This document shows positions 1 to 12,100 of a DNA stretch of 64,000 bases, one piece after another (within the stretch, counting starts at the first letter, position 1; the number at the start of each line of letters is the position of its first letter). This DNA comes from Owenia fusiformis (lineage: Eukaryota; Annelida; Polychaeta; Sabellida; Oweniidae), in NCBI GenBank assembly GCA_903813345.2, contig CAIIXF020000012.1:32854001-32918000 (forward strand). The letters run 5' to 3'. The notes below the pieces were generated by a model. That model was not told the origin of the DNA. It did not search any database and saw only the letters and a program-made list of their open reading frames with translations. The position numbers and the translations under genes are program-made.

Positions 1-2
1 AG

Positions 3-413
3 CTATCACACCAAATAAGTTGCCACTGCGTTCTTCAAAACTAGTTTTAAACTGTGTGCGAACGGAATTAACGTAGCTGCAACTTTCTAAGGTCTATTTA
101 CGAACTTCATGAACGTTCTCAGACGGGAAGGTGATTTTAGAATTTTGAATCGATTCAAAATTCGATGGCGACCATACCGTTCTGTAATCAGGTCATCATG
201 ACCTTCTATACTAAGGAACGCGTTACACGACGTTGCACACCGACCTGGTGCGACCTGAATGAACTGCGAATGAGATGGACGTATTGAAGACTGTTTATGA
301 ACGAAGTAGCTAATTATTTTAGACATATTTCCCGGCCACAGCCAGATTGAGCCCGTTTTACGACTTTTTCGTAGGACTGGCAAGAACGGGTAAGAACTAG
401 TTTGGTGTGATAG
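3..413. mobile_element. Small TIR element (MITE-like)
   Basis: A 13-bp perfect terminal inverted repeat, CTATCACACCAAA at 3-15 and its complement at 401-413, bounds about 410 bp without a convincing reading frame. The target duplication cannot be judged because the left flank is only two bases. It could be a MITE or the end of a longer element. Confidence 0.45.
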
Positions 414-575
414 GGGGATTAGGTCTTTTTACGAACTACATGAACTTTCTCAGACGGGAAGGTGATTTAGAATTTTGAAATGATTCAAATTCGATGGCGA
501 CCATACCGTTCTGTAATCAGGTCATGATGACCTTCTAGACTAAGTGACGCGTTATACGACGTTGCACACCGATCA
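91..575. repeat. 150-bp direct repeat, two copies
   Basis: The segment at about 91-245 recurs at about 421-575 with scattered substitutions and small indels. Both copies share the ACGGGAAGGTGATTT and GACCATACCGTTCTG blocks. The second copy lies just outside the TIR-bounded element, so the duplication is independent of it or the element ends are misjudged. No coding function is visible; an open frame on the minus strand across the first copy has no family features. Confidence 0.7.
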
Positions 576-1811
576 AACCATTTGTCCAGAACCTTTTAAG
601 ATCCCGTTAGGAATCGAAACCAGGCTAAGTCATTTCCAACAAGCTTCAAACTAAATATCAGATCTGACTTTTGTATGACTTCTAATGCAAAAAGTTGCAT
701 AAATTTATTTTTAAATTCCAGTTATTGACCTTTTCACAAATCACACCATGTTTTAGTTCGGTTACGCATTGGCTAAAAAATTGATGAATTCATATTGGAC
801 ATTAAACTTTTATTTCTGTTATTATTAATGTATAATCGATAGGGGTAGATCTTACGAAACCAAAAATTTAATTCATCCTCACGTATTTCACAAGTATTAA
901 GGGTGTAGCCAGTATTAAAAATTAACATTAGTCATTTATGTTTAACAATTCCCATAATCTGCTATGATGCTCGGGAGTACCACATTAATAGTTGCCTCAT
1001 ATCGTTAATCCTCACCTCATACTGTATAAGTGGTATTTAATCCGAGTGGTTAATTTTCCGAATGGTCAAATTTCATCATTTTCCTAAATTTAATTTCCTA
1101 ATGACAAGAAACCTCCCATTGGATAACATTATAAAGACAATATTTCCAACATTTAATTTTCCGAACCTGGAAAAAATTAGGAAATAGGAAAATTAAATGA
1201 TTAGGCAAAATTACAACTTATACAGTATTTAAATGTATGAACCTAAAATATAACAAACTATGGCTAACTGTAGGGAAAGGTTCCTCTAAGTCTCAAAATG
1301 TATTACGTCTATTGGATCAATTTTCATAAAAAAATAGTTTGAGCAAGAAAATAGTATATGCCAAATACAAGAGAAGATGATTTAAACTTCATGATTTTAT
1401 AACATTGGCTCGACGGGGAATGTACCTGATATTCGCTTTTTAGGGGATAGCTAAGATCTAAGATATAATTGGCTACCATTGTTGCCATTGTTCATCGATA
1501 GAACATGAGATTTTAGAAAGATTTGGGTGGTTAATCTGGATATTCCGAGGCACGAATATTATTGAGTCCAGGGTTTCATTTGTCAGGGGTTGAAGCATTC
1601 AAATTATTAAGCTCGTATACTGGTATAATCACGGGACAATTATTTATATTGTGATTTTTATTCATTTATTCAGATAACCCATATTAATAAACTTTAGAAT
1701 AATTATTCAAATATCAAATTCAAAAAATCATTTTGCACGTATTCTGGTGCTTTATTACTTGTAAATTGTACAGCGAAAACCATTCTCGTCATAGACCCGT
1801 CGAGAACGCAG
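576..1811. other. Upstream region of the MACPF gene
   Basis: No gene is visible. A weak inverted-repeat element lies at 1021-1226 (ACTGTATAAG and its complement) with internal inverted blocks around TTAATTTTCC. The last 60 bases before the ATG at 1812 would be 5' UTR or proximal promoter. I see no convincing TATA box at a fixed distance. Confidence 0.4.
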
Positions 1812-3102
1812 ATGAAAGCCATGGGCATAAAGACGACTGTTACCTTGACAACAGCGATTTTGCTTTTAAGCATATGCCGAGGGCATCCTGGTGAGTTTGA
1901 AATATTTCATTTATTAAGTGGACAAATTTTTTAATTATACTTTTATTGTGATGGATATTAATGCGTTTTTACAGGTCAATCGTATATTTCATTTATTTGT
2001 AAACGTGGTACAGGCATTCATCGAAAAAAGAATAAATACTTGTATTTTTCAATGTAATATTCCTCACTCCTTGACTGCCTTACATTAACTACGATTTTTA
2101 ACAAAGATGTTTTTTTAATTATGGCTGATTTCAAACATAAGATGAAAAAACTAACAATATAAGGCTCTGTGCAAATTTAGAAAATATAGTTAAATCATAA
2201 AAATATTACTTTGAAATCTTTCTTTCAATCAATAAATTGTGTGTAGCACATCTAGTAAAATACGTTGAATAATCAGTCGTAGGATAATAACGTATTTTTT
2301 CTCGTCAAGACAGCTTAAGTTTTTTCGCTTTGGAATTGCATTGTATTTCTCAGAAGCTTATCATTAGTGATTAACTTAGCACAGATGATCATATAATATA
2401 CCTTAGTAACTGTGAAATATTCTTGGTTTACATATTAGGGACATTCGCGCCAAAAATAGAAACGGTCACTCTACCAGATGGTCTCGAAAGTTTAGTGAAA
2501 CGAGCGGCAAATGAAGAAGGTAAGAAACAATTATTGTTTAAATAATGGTTCGATTTCAGTTGAATATCCTTAAAAGAAGCTTTATATATAAACGAATTTA
2601 GAATTATTGTTAAAATCAAATTATCATTGTCGTTTTAGTTACAAAGAAGAAAAGGCGCTTTATTAATAATAAAAAATGTGATACTTTAATTGCTAAACAG
2701 AAACAATCATTTAGTAATTGATGTGAAATCTAAGAATATGTATTGTGTCACGATTTACATTCTGCTATCTGCATAAGCTAACTTTTAGACAGAATGTGCA
2801 GATAGGAATTGCATTGCAAATATTTGTATCGATTTTGACATTTAGTTCCAAAAGAATCACCTAAACAAAAGAGAGCGGTTGTGTCGAGTCTATTAGCACT
2901 AGCAGATTCTGAAGCAGGTAAAGAAATAGCTAAAGGGATTGGCCAGGCTGCAGGCGCTATTGTTGGAGAGATCAGTAAACAAGTATTTGGAGCAAGTGGC
3001 AAGGGAGAAGCATTTGTAAAGAATGTCGAGGGTTCCCTTAAACAGGATAAAGTTTCTGGAGAGGGAGCAAAGGCTACAGCTAACGCCCTCAATTATAAAA
3101 AG
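1812..3102 (+). other. Exons 1-3: signal peptide and Ala/Gly-rich N-terminal segment
   Basis: Exon 1 (1812-1890) starts at the first ATG in frame; a second ATG three codons on keeps the same signal peptide. Exon 3 (2846-3102) encodes a basic KQKR stretch, a possible proprotein cleavage site, then an Ala/Gly/Lys-rich amphipathic segment (EIAKGIGQAAGAIVGEI). The exon 3 end is inferred from phase: GTTCGT at 3103 keeps the frame with exon 4, whereas the better-looking GTAAGT at 3107 would create a stop. A missed small exon in the 3.8-kb intron could change this. Confidence 0.75.
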
Positions 3103-6100
3103 GTTCGTAAGTGTATTTGTATAATTGTAAATCGTAGTTGAGCATATCAACATGTGAATCATCATAATTTTCTCGTGTCTCTTAACGTCAACAATATGAA
3201 AACTATGGGTTTACGAAAAACACCGACCGCCGACCACCGACCAGTCACTCTCCACAGTTGGGTACACGTGGTCGGTGGTCGGCTGACGGTCTTTTACATA
3301 AAGATGAAAAAATGCAAAATTAGAAGTAAACTAAAACTGGGAATCCAATGACTATAGTACCTTTACTAGGTCGTGATTTAAAAACGTATAATTAATCATT
3401 TCAAATCACGATGAAAACGTTACATCGTCTTGGTGTGTAATGTCATATTTTTAAGTGATGTTTCAGTTGTTAGAAGACCAATTTCATCCTGGTTAGTTAC
3501 TTTGGAAAAAACGCACGTAACATTGCATCAAGTTCATTCATATGAAACGCAATAACAAAAACACAGACACGTCGCAAAAAGTTCGTGCACGTATTGTTAC
3601 ACATTTTCGCTTTTTAACACCACAGAATGTGACGTTTTTTGAGAGAAATGTACACATATGGAAATCCTTTCGTCCTCCACATTTACCTCTGTATCTCAAA
3701 ATATTTAAGGCGAATTACTCTGATATCGTATATATATTAACAATGGGTTAAGAGCATCATAAAACACGAATCAATTGAAATTTTAGGTGAAAAAATTATA
3801 CCTGTTGCTGTGCTTGAAAATAGGCGAATGGCGTAAATTAGCCCTATTTTAATGAATTTTGAAGGTAACAGGACAACTCATCCCTAAGACAACTCATCCC
3901 AAGACAACTCATCCCCAAGACATCTCATCCCAAGACAACTCATCCCAAGACATCTCATCCCAAGACAACTCATCCCCAAGACATCTCATCCCAAGACAAC
4001 TCATCCCAAGACATCTCATCCCAAGACAACTCATCCCCAAGACAATTCTTTCCAACTTGATGTATAACATAATTTTATACAACTAATTTCACTTTTGAAA
4101 GAATGAAAAATATTTAGAGATTTTAGCAGTTAGCACACTGGTCATGGAATATCTTTGTTTATTTTTCATGCTGTATTCTAAACTGACACATTTGATATTT
4201 TGTCATGCTGTATATTTGCTTAATATTTTTGTATTTTGTAGTTAATTTAGCCTAGTTTTAGTTAATTCTTGTTGACTGATTGGGATTAAGATAAACATGT
4301 TCAAATTAATACTTTGATTATCAAATCAAGATCATCAAAGGTGCAGGATTAACTCAGTTAGAATGTATTATCCAAGGTGCTATCAGAATAATTCTCTCAG
4401 ATTAATTCAGTCTTCGTTTTAAAATATTTGATATATTTAAAGGGATATCTATAATATAGAGGACAAAATAATTTATCAATTATACAAGTGGGATGAGTTG
4501 TCTTGGGATGAGATGTCTTGGGATGAGTTGTCTTGGGATGAGATGTCTTGGGATGAGTTGTCTTGGGGATGACTTGTCTTGGGATGAGTTGTCTTAGGGA
4601 TGACTTGTCTTGGGATGAGTTGTCTTGGGATGAGTTGTCTAGAAACCATTTTGAAAACCTTTCGTCCTCCACTTTTCCACATACAACAGAAAACACATAC
4701 TTTTGCGAACAAAATCAACTATTTAATAATAAACTAGAGTTTAAGTGCAAAATAATCATGTATGATTTATTAAAAATTGATCTCGTATTTTTGTTTAATG
4801 TACACCTGAAAAGTTGAAGGTAACAAAAAATGAGCAAAAAAGGTCGCTGTCAACAGATTCTATTTTTCAAACTCTATGACGTTACAATATGGGACGCTTA
4901 CTAAAATTCATCCTTTGTAATAAAACTTCTATCTACCTTTATCAAGACGAAAAATAAGTATAATAGTCATATATTGTTTGAGTTATGAGCGTTTAAAGAC
5001 GAAAAATAATTCAAAATGTAACGTGTCAACAGGGGATATTTGCCAGGTGTTTTTTTAAACTCTTTTATAAAAAAGAACGCGCAAGAATTGTGAACGGAGT
5101 GTGGTTGATCTAAAAAATTCATCGAAACTGCTTTAAAATGATATATAAATTTAATTAGAATGTTATCTTATAATCTGGGGAATCAAAGTTACATTCACGC
5201 GATACCCTTAAAAACAATTAATCGAGAGGAGATGGTCATGCCCAATTCTCCCTTTCGCGATTCGCTCTTTGAATCAGAACGTTCGCAAATATGTTCTGAA
5301 AAAAGCACTCAAAAAGGACAAAATTTGATTGGTCAATATTTTCCCACTATGCATTTCGCGTAGCTATTTGCGTGACCCGAAAGTTCTAAATCAAACTAAT
5401 TACGCAATTTTGTTTTTACACCTGCACGCTAAATAAAACAATGACACCATCGGAAGTATTCTTCTTTGCCATAGCTTTAATAGTCAGTATACCGAGTTTA
5501 ATCAATAAAAGATTGTACAATGAACAACAAATTTCGGAAACGAGTACTATATATTTGCTTTCGGACCACTGAACAGATTGACCTAGATAATAGCGACGCG
5601 TCTTCTTTGGTCTACTGCTCAGTTGTTTGTGGGTTTTCAACGTAACTCTATAATGTAATTTGAAGATTAATACTTTTATTCAGTTGTTGCATCGATGTTG
5701 CAGTTTGTAGTGCGGTAAGATTGGCATGAAAGTATTGAAAGTCGAATGGAATTGTTTTTTCCAATATGGCGACTAGTCAACTGATCACGGGACCTTCTCC
5801 TCCGGAATATTTTCTCACTTTTCAATCGCCGTTTTCACCACGCTATGAATCAATACAATGAAAAAAATAGCTGTTATATTAAGGTTAATAAGAGATCAAT
5901 CGTTTCTAATAGTTTTTTCTGTACTCTCGTACGGGAATATGAACGAATATATCGTTTGAAAAATAGGTGTGAAAATCCCCATGTTAAACCTATGAGAGAA
6001 AACAAGGAAGTATAAATTTGTTCCTCCGCGAACTGCATCATGGGAAATATTTTGACCTTATAAGGAAAGATTTTCGCGTCTCCACTTTTGAAGAGGGAAC

Positions 6101-9100
6101 AACGATTTCGACAATTTGTTTGCTTGCCATTCGTTGCAAGGTACAAAATCGGTAAAACGTTGCCTAGTCCAACGATTGACATTCAAAATCAAATTATTAA
6201 TATTTTAAGGCTACAAATATGTTCGGTCTTTTACATGATATGGTCGGTCTTTTACGCATTTTCTTCAAACCCTGTTTTGAGGCTACCAGTGGAAAACACC
6301 GACCGGTCGATGGTCGGTGGGGTCGGTCTTTTTCGTAAACCCGAAAACTATTGTTATATAACATTTAGTAAATTATAATAAAATTACGTCATTATATTAT
6401 ATAGCCAATAACAAACCTTCTTAGTTTTGTTACTCTTAGTTTTGTCTAACAAAGAGCGCAAGTACCCAGAACACTACAGCTTCGTAATTGCAAAAAAAAA
6501 ACTTAATAAAAAAGATTGTATATGCTTAGTATAATTTATTTATATATATTAAGCAGGACATCAACATTTGACATTGAAAGAAGCACCGAGAAATTTTGTT
6601 TTTATTGTAAACCTTTTGAATGGCTCATAAGTCATTTTTATGAATTTAATAAGATACCCGTAGTCCTCTCTAGCGCAAACTTTAAATTGTTAATTTAACA
6701 TCATTATGTTCTTACAAGGCCTGTGAAAATATCACTTCAATTGTTTTCAAATAACATATATCAACTGAACAATGGAATAAATATTACAATAACATACATT
6801 TTGTATTCGTCATTAATTACTTATATAAATTTTTATTTTGGCGAAGATTTAACTTGTTCAAGTTTTAAAAATGCTAAATTGAAACAAGTGTAAATACTGA
6901 ACTAATAAAAAAATCTAAGGTGTTTTTACATTTGCATGTCATTTAAGGCGGAGATTAAGATTATCCCGGGCAAAGGCTACATGGATGAGACCGGATATGC
7001 ACCACCTGGCGTCAAAATTATGACAAATTTCGACAGCGATAACAGTGACAAGTAAAAATATATATATTTCACGATTAATTTAATCAAATCAACAATTTTC
7101 AAGTAAAAAGTTGTTTTGTATTTATATTTATATTGTAGCTTTGTACAAACAGAATATGTATTCAAAATATACATTTGAGTACTAATTGAGTATATACATA
7201 CTGCAAGTTAAGGTGTCACTCCGGTAAATACTACTTCCGGACTTTAAAAACGAAGCCATGCCAACTTCAATGGTGTGTATAGTAGATTTAAGTGTATGCA
7301 ATGTGGCCATTCGAGGTATGTATGTAAAGCTGAGGCAAAGTACTGTCTAAATGTGCCATTTTAAGAAAAAAATCGCAAGAATATAGTCCCGTAAACTGGA
7401 ACTACTTTATTCGTTAATTTTCATCGATGAAGCAGGAATTTTACCTGAAAATGAGTCCCTATGTTGGCGTAGTGATATATAAAAATCGAAACGCAAACCC
7501 TATGTGAAATATAATGTCAAGATGAAGGTTATGTATAGGGGAAATATAGTCATTGTATGGGCTAGTTCGTTCGAAAATGGCGATATGTAGAACTTGGATT
7601 TTGTGATGTTTTCAATATTTTTCAATGATTCATAGGAGTGACACCTTAAGCCAAATTTATGAAAAACAAGTTACTGTTTAAAAAAACAGATAATGATTTG
7701 TAAAAAATTCCAGACGAGGTCAAGATAGTAACCCTGGTGATGCTTACACGTATTCACATGGTATTGGTCCTGCCCTTGTAAACGGATGTTTCCTAAGAAA
7801 TTACGCGCCTGGAGACCCCTGCTACGCATTTAAACGAATGTCAACATTGTGTTTGGTAAGTGGAATACAGTACCATTTGTGTTAGTTAAATACCCTTGGT
7901 ACTTCAAACTTCAAATTGGAAGGTGTATGTTCCTTATATGGTTCATATAACATTCAATCAGTGGCTCAAAAGTCTCGGAAAGTATTTGCCACATATAAAG
8001 GTGTTCAACTTGAAATCTTTAGCAAAATTGTAAATAGCTTCATAATAACAATAAATAAAAAACGATTTCATAACCTATTTCTGACTCGAGTTGTCGGGAT
8101 GACATCAGTACCAATAGATGGCATAATTGTTCCATTGATTTCTAGAACATGCTGGATGCCGCTGCTTTTATTGGAGTTGGTTTTGATGGACGTGGTGATG
8201 TGACGCAGGAATTCCGGAAGAAGTCACTTGTACAAAGACAATGCAAAAATAAGGGCAGGTTGGTACCGAAATACTTAATACACAAATAATAGCACGATTA
8301 CTTGCATTTGTTCAATACATTTTCTATACAGTATTTTAAATACGTTTTAAATAACATGATCAGATTCATCCAGTGTTCCGATAGTTTATGCATATGCAAT
8401 AGATGTTCGGTACATTTTTACTTTTTTAATAATCTGTTGATGTTTCAAACGATACTAATGCATATATCTTATGTATAGAACCACTAACACATGTTTTGTG
8501 GACAGGAACACTAGTACTTACATGTACACAATCAATTTCGGAGTTATATACATATTATATATCTTACATATATTATAGCTTCATGAACAGCGATATACCT
8601 GACACAATGAATGCTGTTGGTATATACGACACTGACGTTAACAGTCGTGTGTTTACGTCACAAGATAGTTTCCGCCACTTTCTAGAAGAGAGTACATCCA
8701 CATCTTCGTACAAAGGATCATTTCAGGAAGCGATAAACAGAAATTATGGCACCTCGGTTCATGGAGGGGCTGGATTAGGCTTTTTTTCAGCGTCCGTTTA
8801 TGGAGGGGCTAAGAGTTCAGGGAGCAGCAGTATAAACTCGGCAAATTCTCAAGATTCAAGTGGTGGGTCGAGCGCGGGGGGATCACAAAGAACAGGGTCT
8901 TCTAGAGTGTTTATGTCATACCTAGAAATGAATATTGTTCGGTTAGTTCTTGAATCATTTCTCTAAAATATTTGTTGGCTCAGATTATATCATTATACTT
9001 TCATTTTAATCACTTTAATTATTCCATTAAGTGCAGCACGAGCAACGCAGGCAGTTCAAAATACAGCCAATAAGTAATAATATAAGATGCACGTAAATCA

Positions 9101-12100
9101 GAGACATTATAAAGGAATAAGTATCCCCCTGGGGGAGGAGAGAGACTAAATTTGGCATTAGATATTTTCTTGGATTTGATTATGCGTTTTTCCCCATGGT
9201 TTAATAAATCTACTTATCCTATGCTAAGTAGAGTTTTAGGGAGATAAGTTGGTAAGATATATCCCGTATCCTGATTTTTAGGTTTCCATATCCTGAACCT
9301 CAGTATCTCGCGCCTTATCTCCCGCTCCAGGGCATATCTTCCCGCTTCGAAAAAAAATTTGAAAAAATAAGAAAAAATTGAAAAAAAGAAAAAATGTGAA
9401 AAATGTGAAAAAATAAAAAATTTAAAAAAGAAAAAAATAGAAAAAATTGAAAAATTGAAAAAAAAATAGAAAATGTGAAAAAATAAAAAATAATTGAAAA
9501 AAAATTGAAAGAAAATTAGAAAACTCTACTTGGTATAGGATAAAGCAGTTATGTAAGATCGGTTTGGATATTGGGTTCATCCCTCGTGAGATATACACAT
9601 CTACCTTCTGTCCCTACGGTCCCTCAGGTAGATATGCATATCTCCCTCTGGATAAACCCCGTATCCAAAACCTCCCAGTACACAACCCTTATATATTTTT
9701 AGGTTTGAGATATTCATGGATGAAGTGACACCTGGTGATCTAAGTCAGGCACTTTTGAAGGACTACTTGAATCTGCCTACGTCATATTATAAATCTTCTT
9801 CCGCTGTTATGAAATATCGTAAGTGTATCCAATCAGTAGTAAAATGTGTGCTATACATATTAATCGATATAGGGTCAAGGGAATTTATTCAGGCTGCATT
9901 TTTCCAATCCTAAAAATAAGCTTGATTGTAGTTATACCACAGTGGTATGTTTATAATACTGCTGTGTAAAACAATTGAATATTACGCAACCTTATTTCAC
10001 TTGCACCGCGGTCACACGAAAATACACCCTCATTCTCTTAGTTTGACATGAACACTTACAAGTAATACATTAGTCTTGGAATTCTAAGATCTCTGTGTCA
10101 TGCATCCTCCGAAAACAGTAAACCAAACACCATCCACTCGGTTAAAGGATCTTTATGACATATAATTAACATGTCAAATATTTTTGAATTTTAGAGAACT
10201 TTTTGCTGAGATGGGGAACACACTTTATAAAATCAGCAAAGTTTGGAGGAAGTTTAAAACTCTCCAGGACGAAAGTAATGTCTGAGAAAGAGACCGAAGA
10301 GCAATTTGCCACAGCTGCGTATTCTGATATGCAATCTCTACTGAGTAACTCCTTTGCAGCTCAATCAAGTAAGAATTTAAATGACGTGTATAAGTAATTT
10401 CAGATACAATGAATGCTTGTTCACAACTGGGTCGTATTCAGGGGATGCACATGCATCCCAAAGGCCACGTCGAAAAAACCAAGCGCATTCCCATATCTCA
10501 AGGTCGATTATTTTTAGCTCGCCTTGGTCAGCTATCGTTATCGCACACTTGACAATCTGTCTGTCTGCTTTATAATGTTGGGAAATTTTTCTTCTCTCTC
10601 AGCTGAAAGGCACACTTTTATTTTTCTTCAATACATAATTTCTTAAACGTGATATGTCACATCTCTTGGTATGCTTTTTTAAAGCCAAATCAATTCAAAT
10701 TGGGAAAGTTATTTAAATATAATTATGTTACATTATGTTTAATTGTAAAAGACACATTTACATTATTGTCATAGGTTCATCTCAAGGTTCTGCCAGCTTT
10801 GGAATTTTTAGTGGTGCACGTTTCCAGGCCAGTAGGAATACAAAGGAACAAGAAAATAAGAATCAAGCTGCAACTAAGAACACAGCTTCTTCCTCTGCAA
10901 GTTCTGCAAATAAACAAAGGTATGAAAAAAACTCTTTAATTCATTATTCAAAATCAATTTTGTAACACTTTACCCATATATAATCCATAGAAAATTGAAA
11001 TATAAAGACCCTTAGAATGTCATATGATTCAACAAATCTTTTTTATGTTAAAGGACTGCTCAAAGCTATGCAAACTCGTATCTGTCAGTTGAGGGTGGTG
11101 ATCAAGAAATAGCATCGATAATTAGTGACATGTATGATCCTGGATTCAAGTCAAAACTCGAGGCGTGGCTACAGTCGATCCCGGAATACCCCAGGCCATT
11201 TTCCTTCAATCTAGGAAAGATTACAGAGCTGTTTGATATGAACGTAGAATCCCTTTTTCCAGACGATACAAACCAAGGATGTTTGGGAGGGGAGTATGTA
11301 TATTTCAGCTTTCTTTTTGCGCTTGGAAATATGTAATAAATGAGATGGCAATGATAACCAATGTACACTCCCCTCCATAAGTTTGGCAACCTTTTTCCCC
11401 CATTGAACTACGTGCTAAAGCCTCTTTACCTTTGAATTTTTATTTACTTAACCTGCGATGAAAATACTTATACTATTGATGGAAACGTATTTGACTTAAA
11501 TTCCAATACCTCCAAATTTTCTCAATTTTTTTCCTCAATTACAATAGGTCGAAAATTGATGATAATTTTGATGAATTTTTGGAAATCGACATTCCCATGT
11601 TAACCAATGGGAAATGGTAGGTTTGCCGCAAGTCATATTACAGAATATCCATCTATCCGAGTCCTTGCAAAAATACGAGTTAGGCAGGCAATTGAATTTC
11701 CTAACTTTATTTAACAAAAAATTGATATGTTTCTTCAGGTTCAACAAAGTTATAGGGCTTTAAAGTCAAAATTATTTTTCAAAAAACCTCTCCCATTGAA
11801 ATAACACAGGAGGCGAAAAAATTTTCAAAAATGACTTTGAAGCGCTGTAACTTTAATATTCATCAAATAAACTAAACACTTAGTGTTCAAAAAAGTTAGA
11901 CAATTCAATTTTCTATATAAAAATATTTTTTGCTGAATCTTTTACTGAAAATATATCCTGATTTCTGATTTTCCCCGAACCCTCCATTTCCCATTGGATT
12001 ACATGGGAATGACGATTTTCAAAAATTCATCAATTTTCGACCTATTGCAATTGAGGAAATAATTGAGAAAATTTGGAGGTATTGGAAATAAAGTCAAATT

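Larger units (their letters stand above)
3207..6342. mobile_element. MULE-type DNA transposon, 9-bp TSD, in intron 3
   Basis: A 3136-bp element flanked by the 9-bp direct repeat GAAAACTAT (3198-3206 and 6343-6351). Ends are inverted repeats starting GGGTTTACGAAAAA, followed by repeated ACCGACC motifs on both sides. A 9-bp target duplication with this end structure fits Mutator-like elements. No transposase is visible; short open frames inside show no family motif, so it looks non-autonomous. It carries an inverted pair of minisatellites at 3872-4641. Confidence 0.85.
6948..11293 (+). other. MACPF domain exons (4-11)
   Basis: Exons 4-11 encode the perforin fold. Exon 9 carries the family signature WGTHFIKSAKFGG (normally Y/W-G-T-H-F/Y), near residue 424. 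Exons 7 and 10 carry the long Ser/Gly/Ala-rich stretches typical of the membrane-inserting helix clusters TMH1 and TMH2. Exon 11 has the family-typical run ending in a C-terminal Cys (SIPEYPRPFSFNL, then NQGCLGG). Exon phases chain without conflict (2, 0, 2, 2, 1, 1, 2, 2). The closest known relatives are animal perforin-like and apextrin-type proteins. Confidence 0.9.

Noticed and set aside
3859-4718. Open frames rich in repeated DNSSQDISSQ-like residues on both strands
   Set aside because: They are translations of the 16-bp minisatellite arms in several frames; no start context, splice structure or family.
11535-11747. Frame similar to one at 59304-59516, suggesting a conserved small protein
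   Set aside because: Both lie inside copies of the same palindromic MITE; the similarity is repeat DNA.
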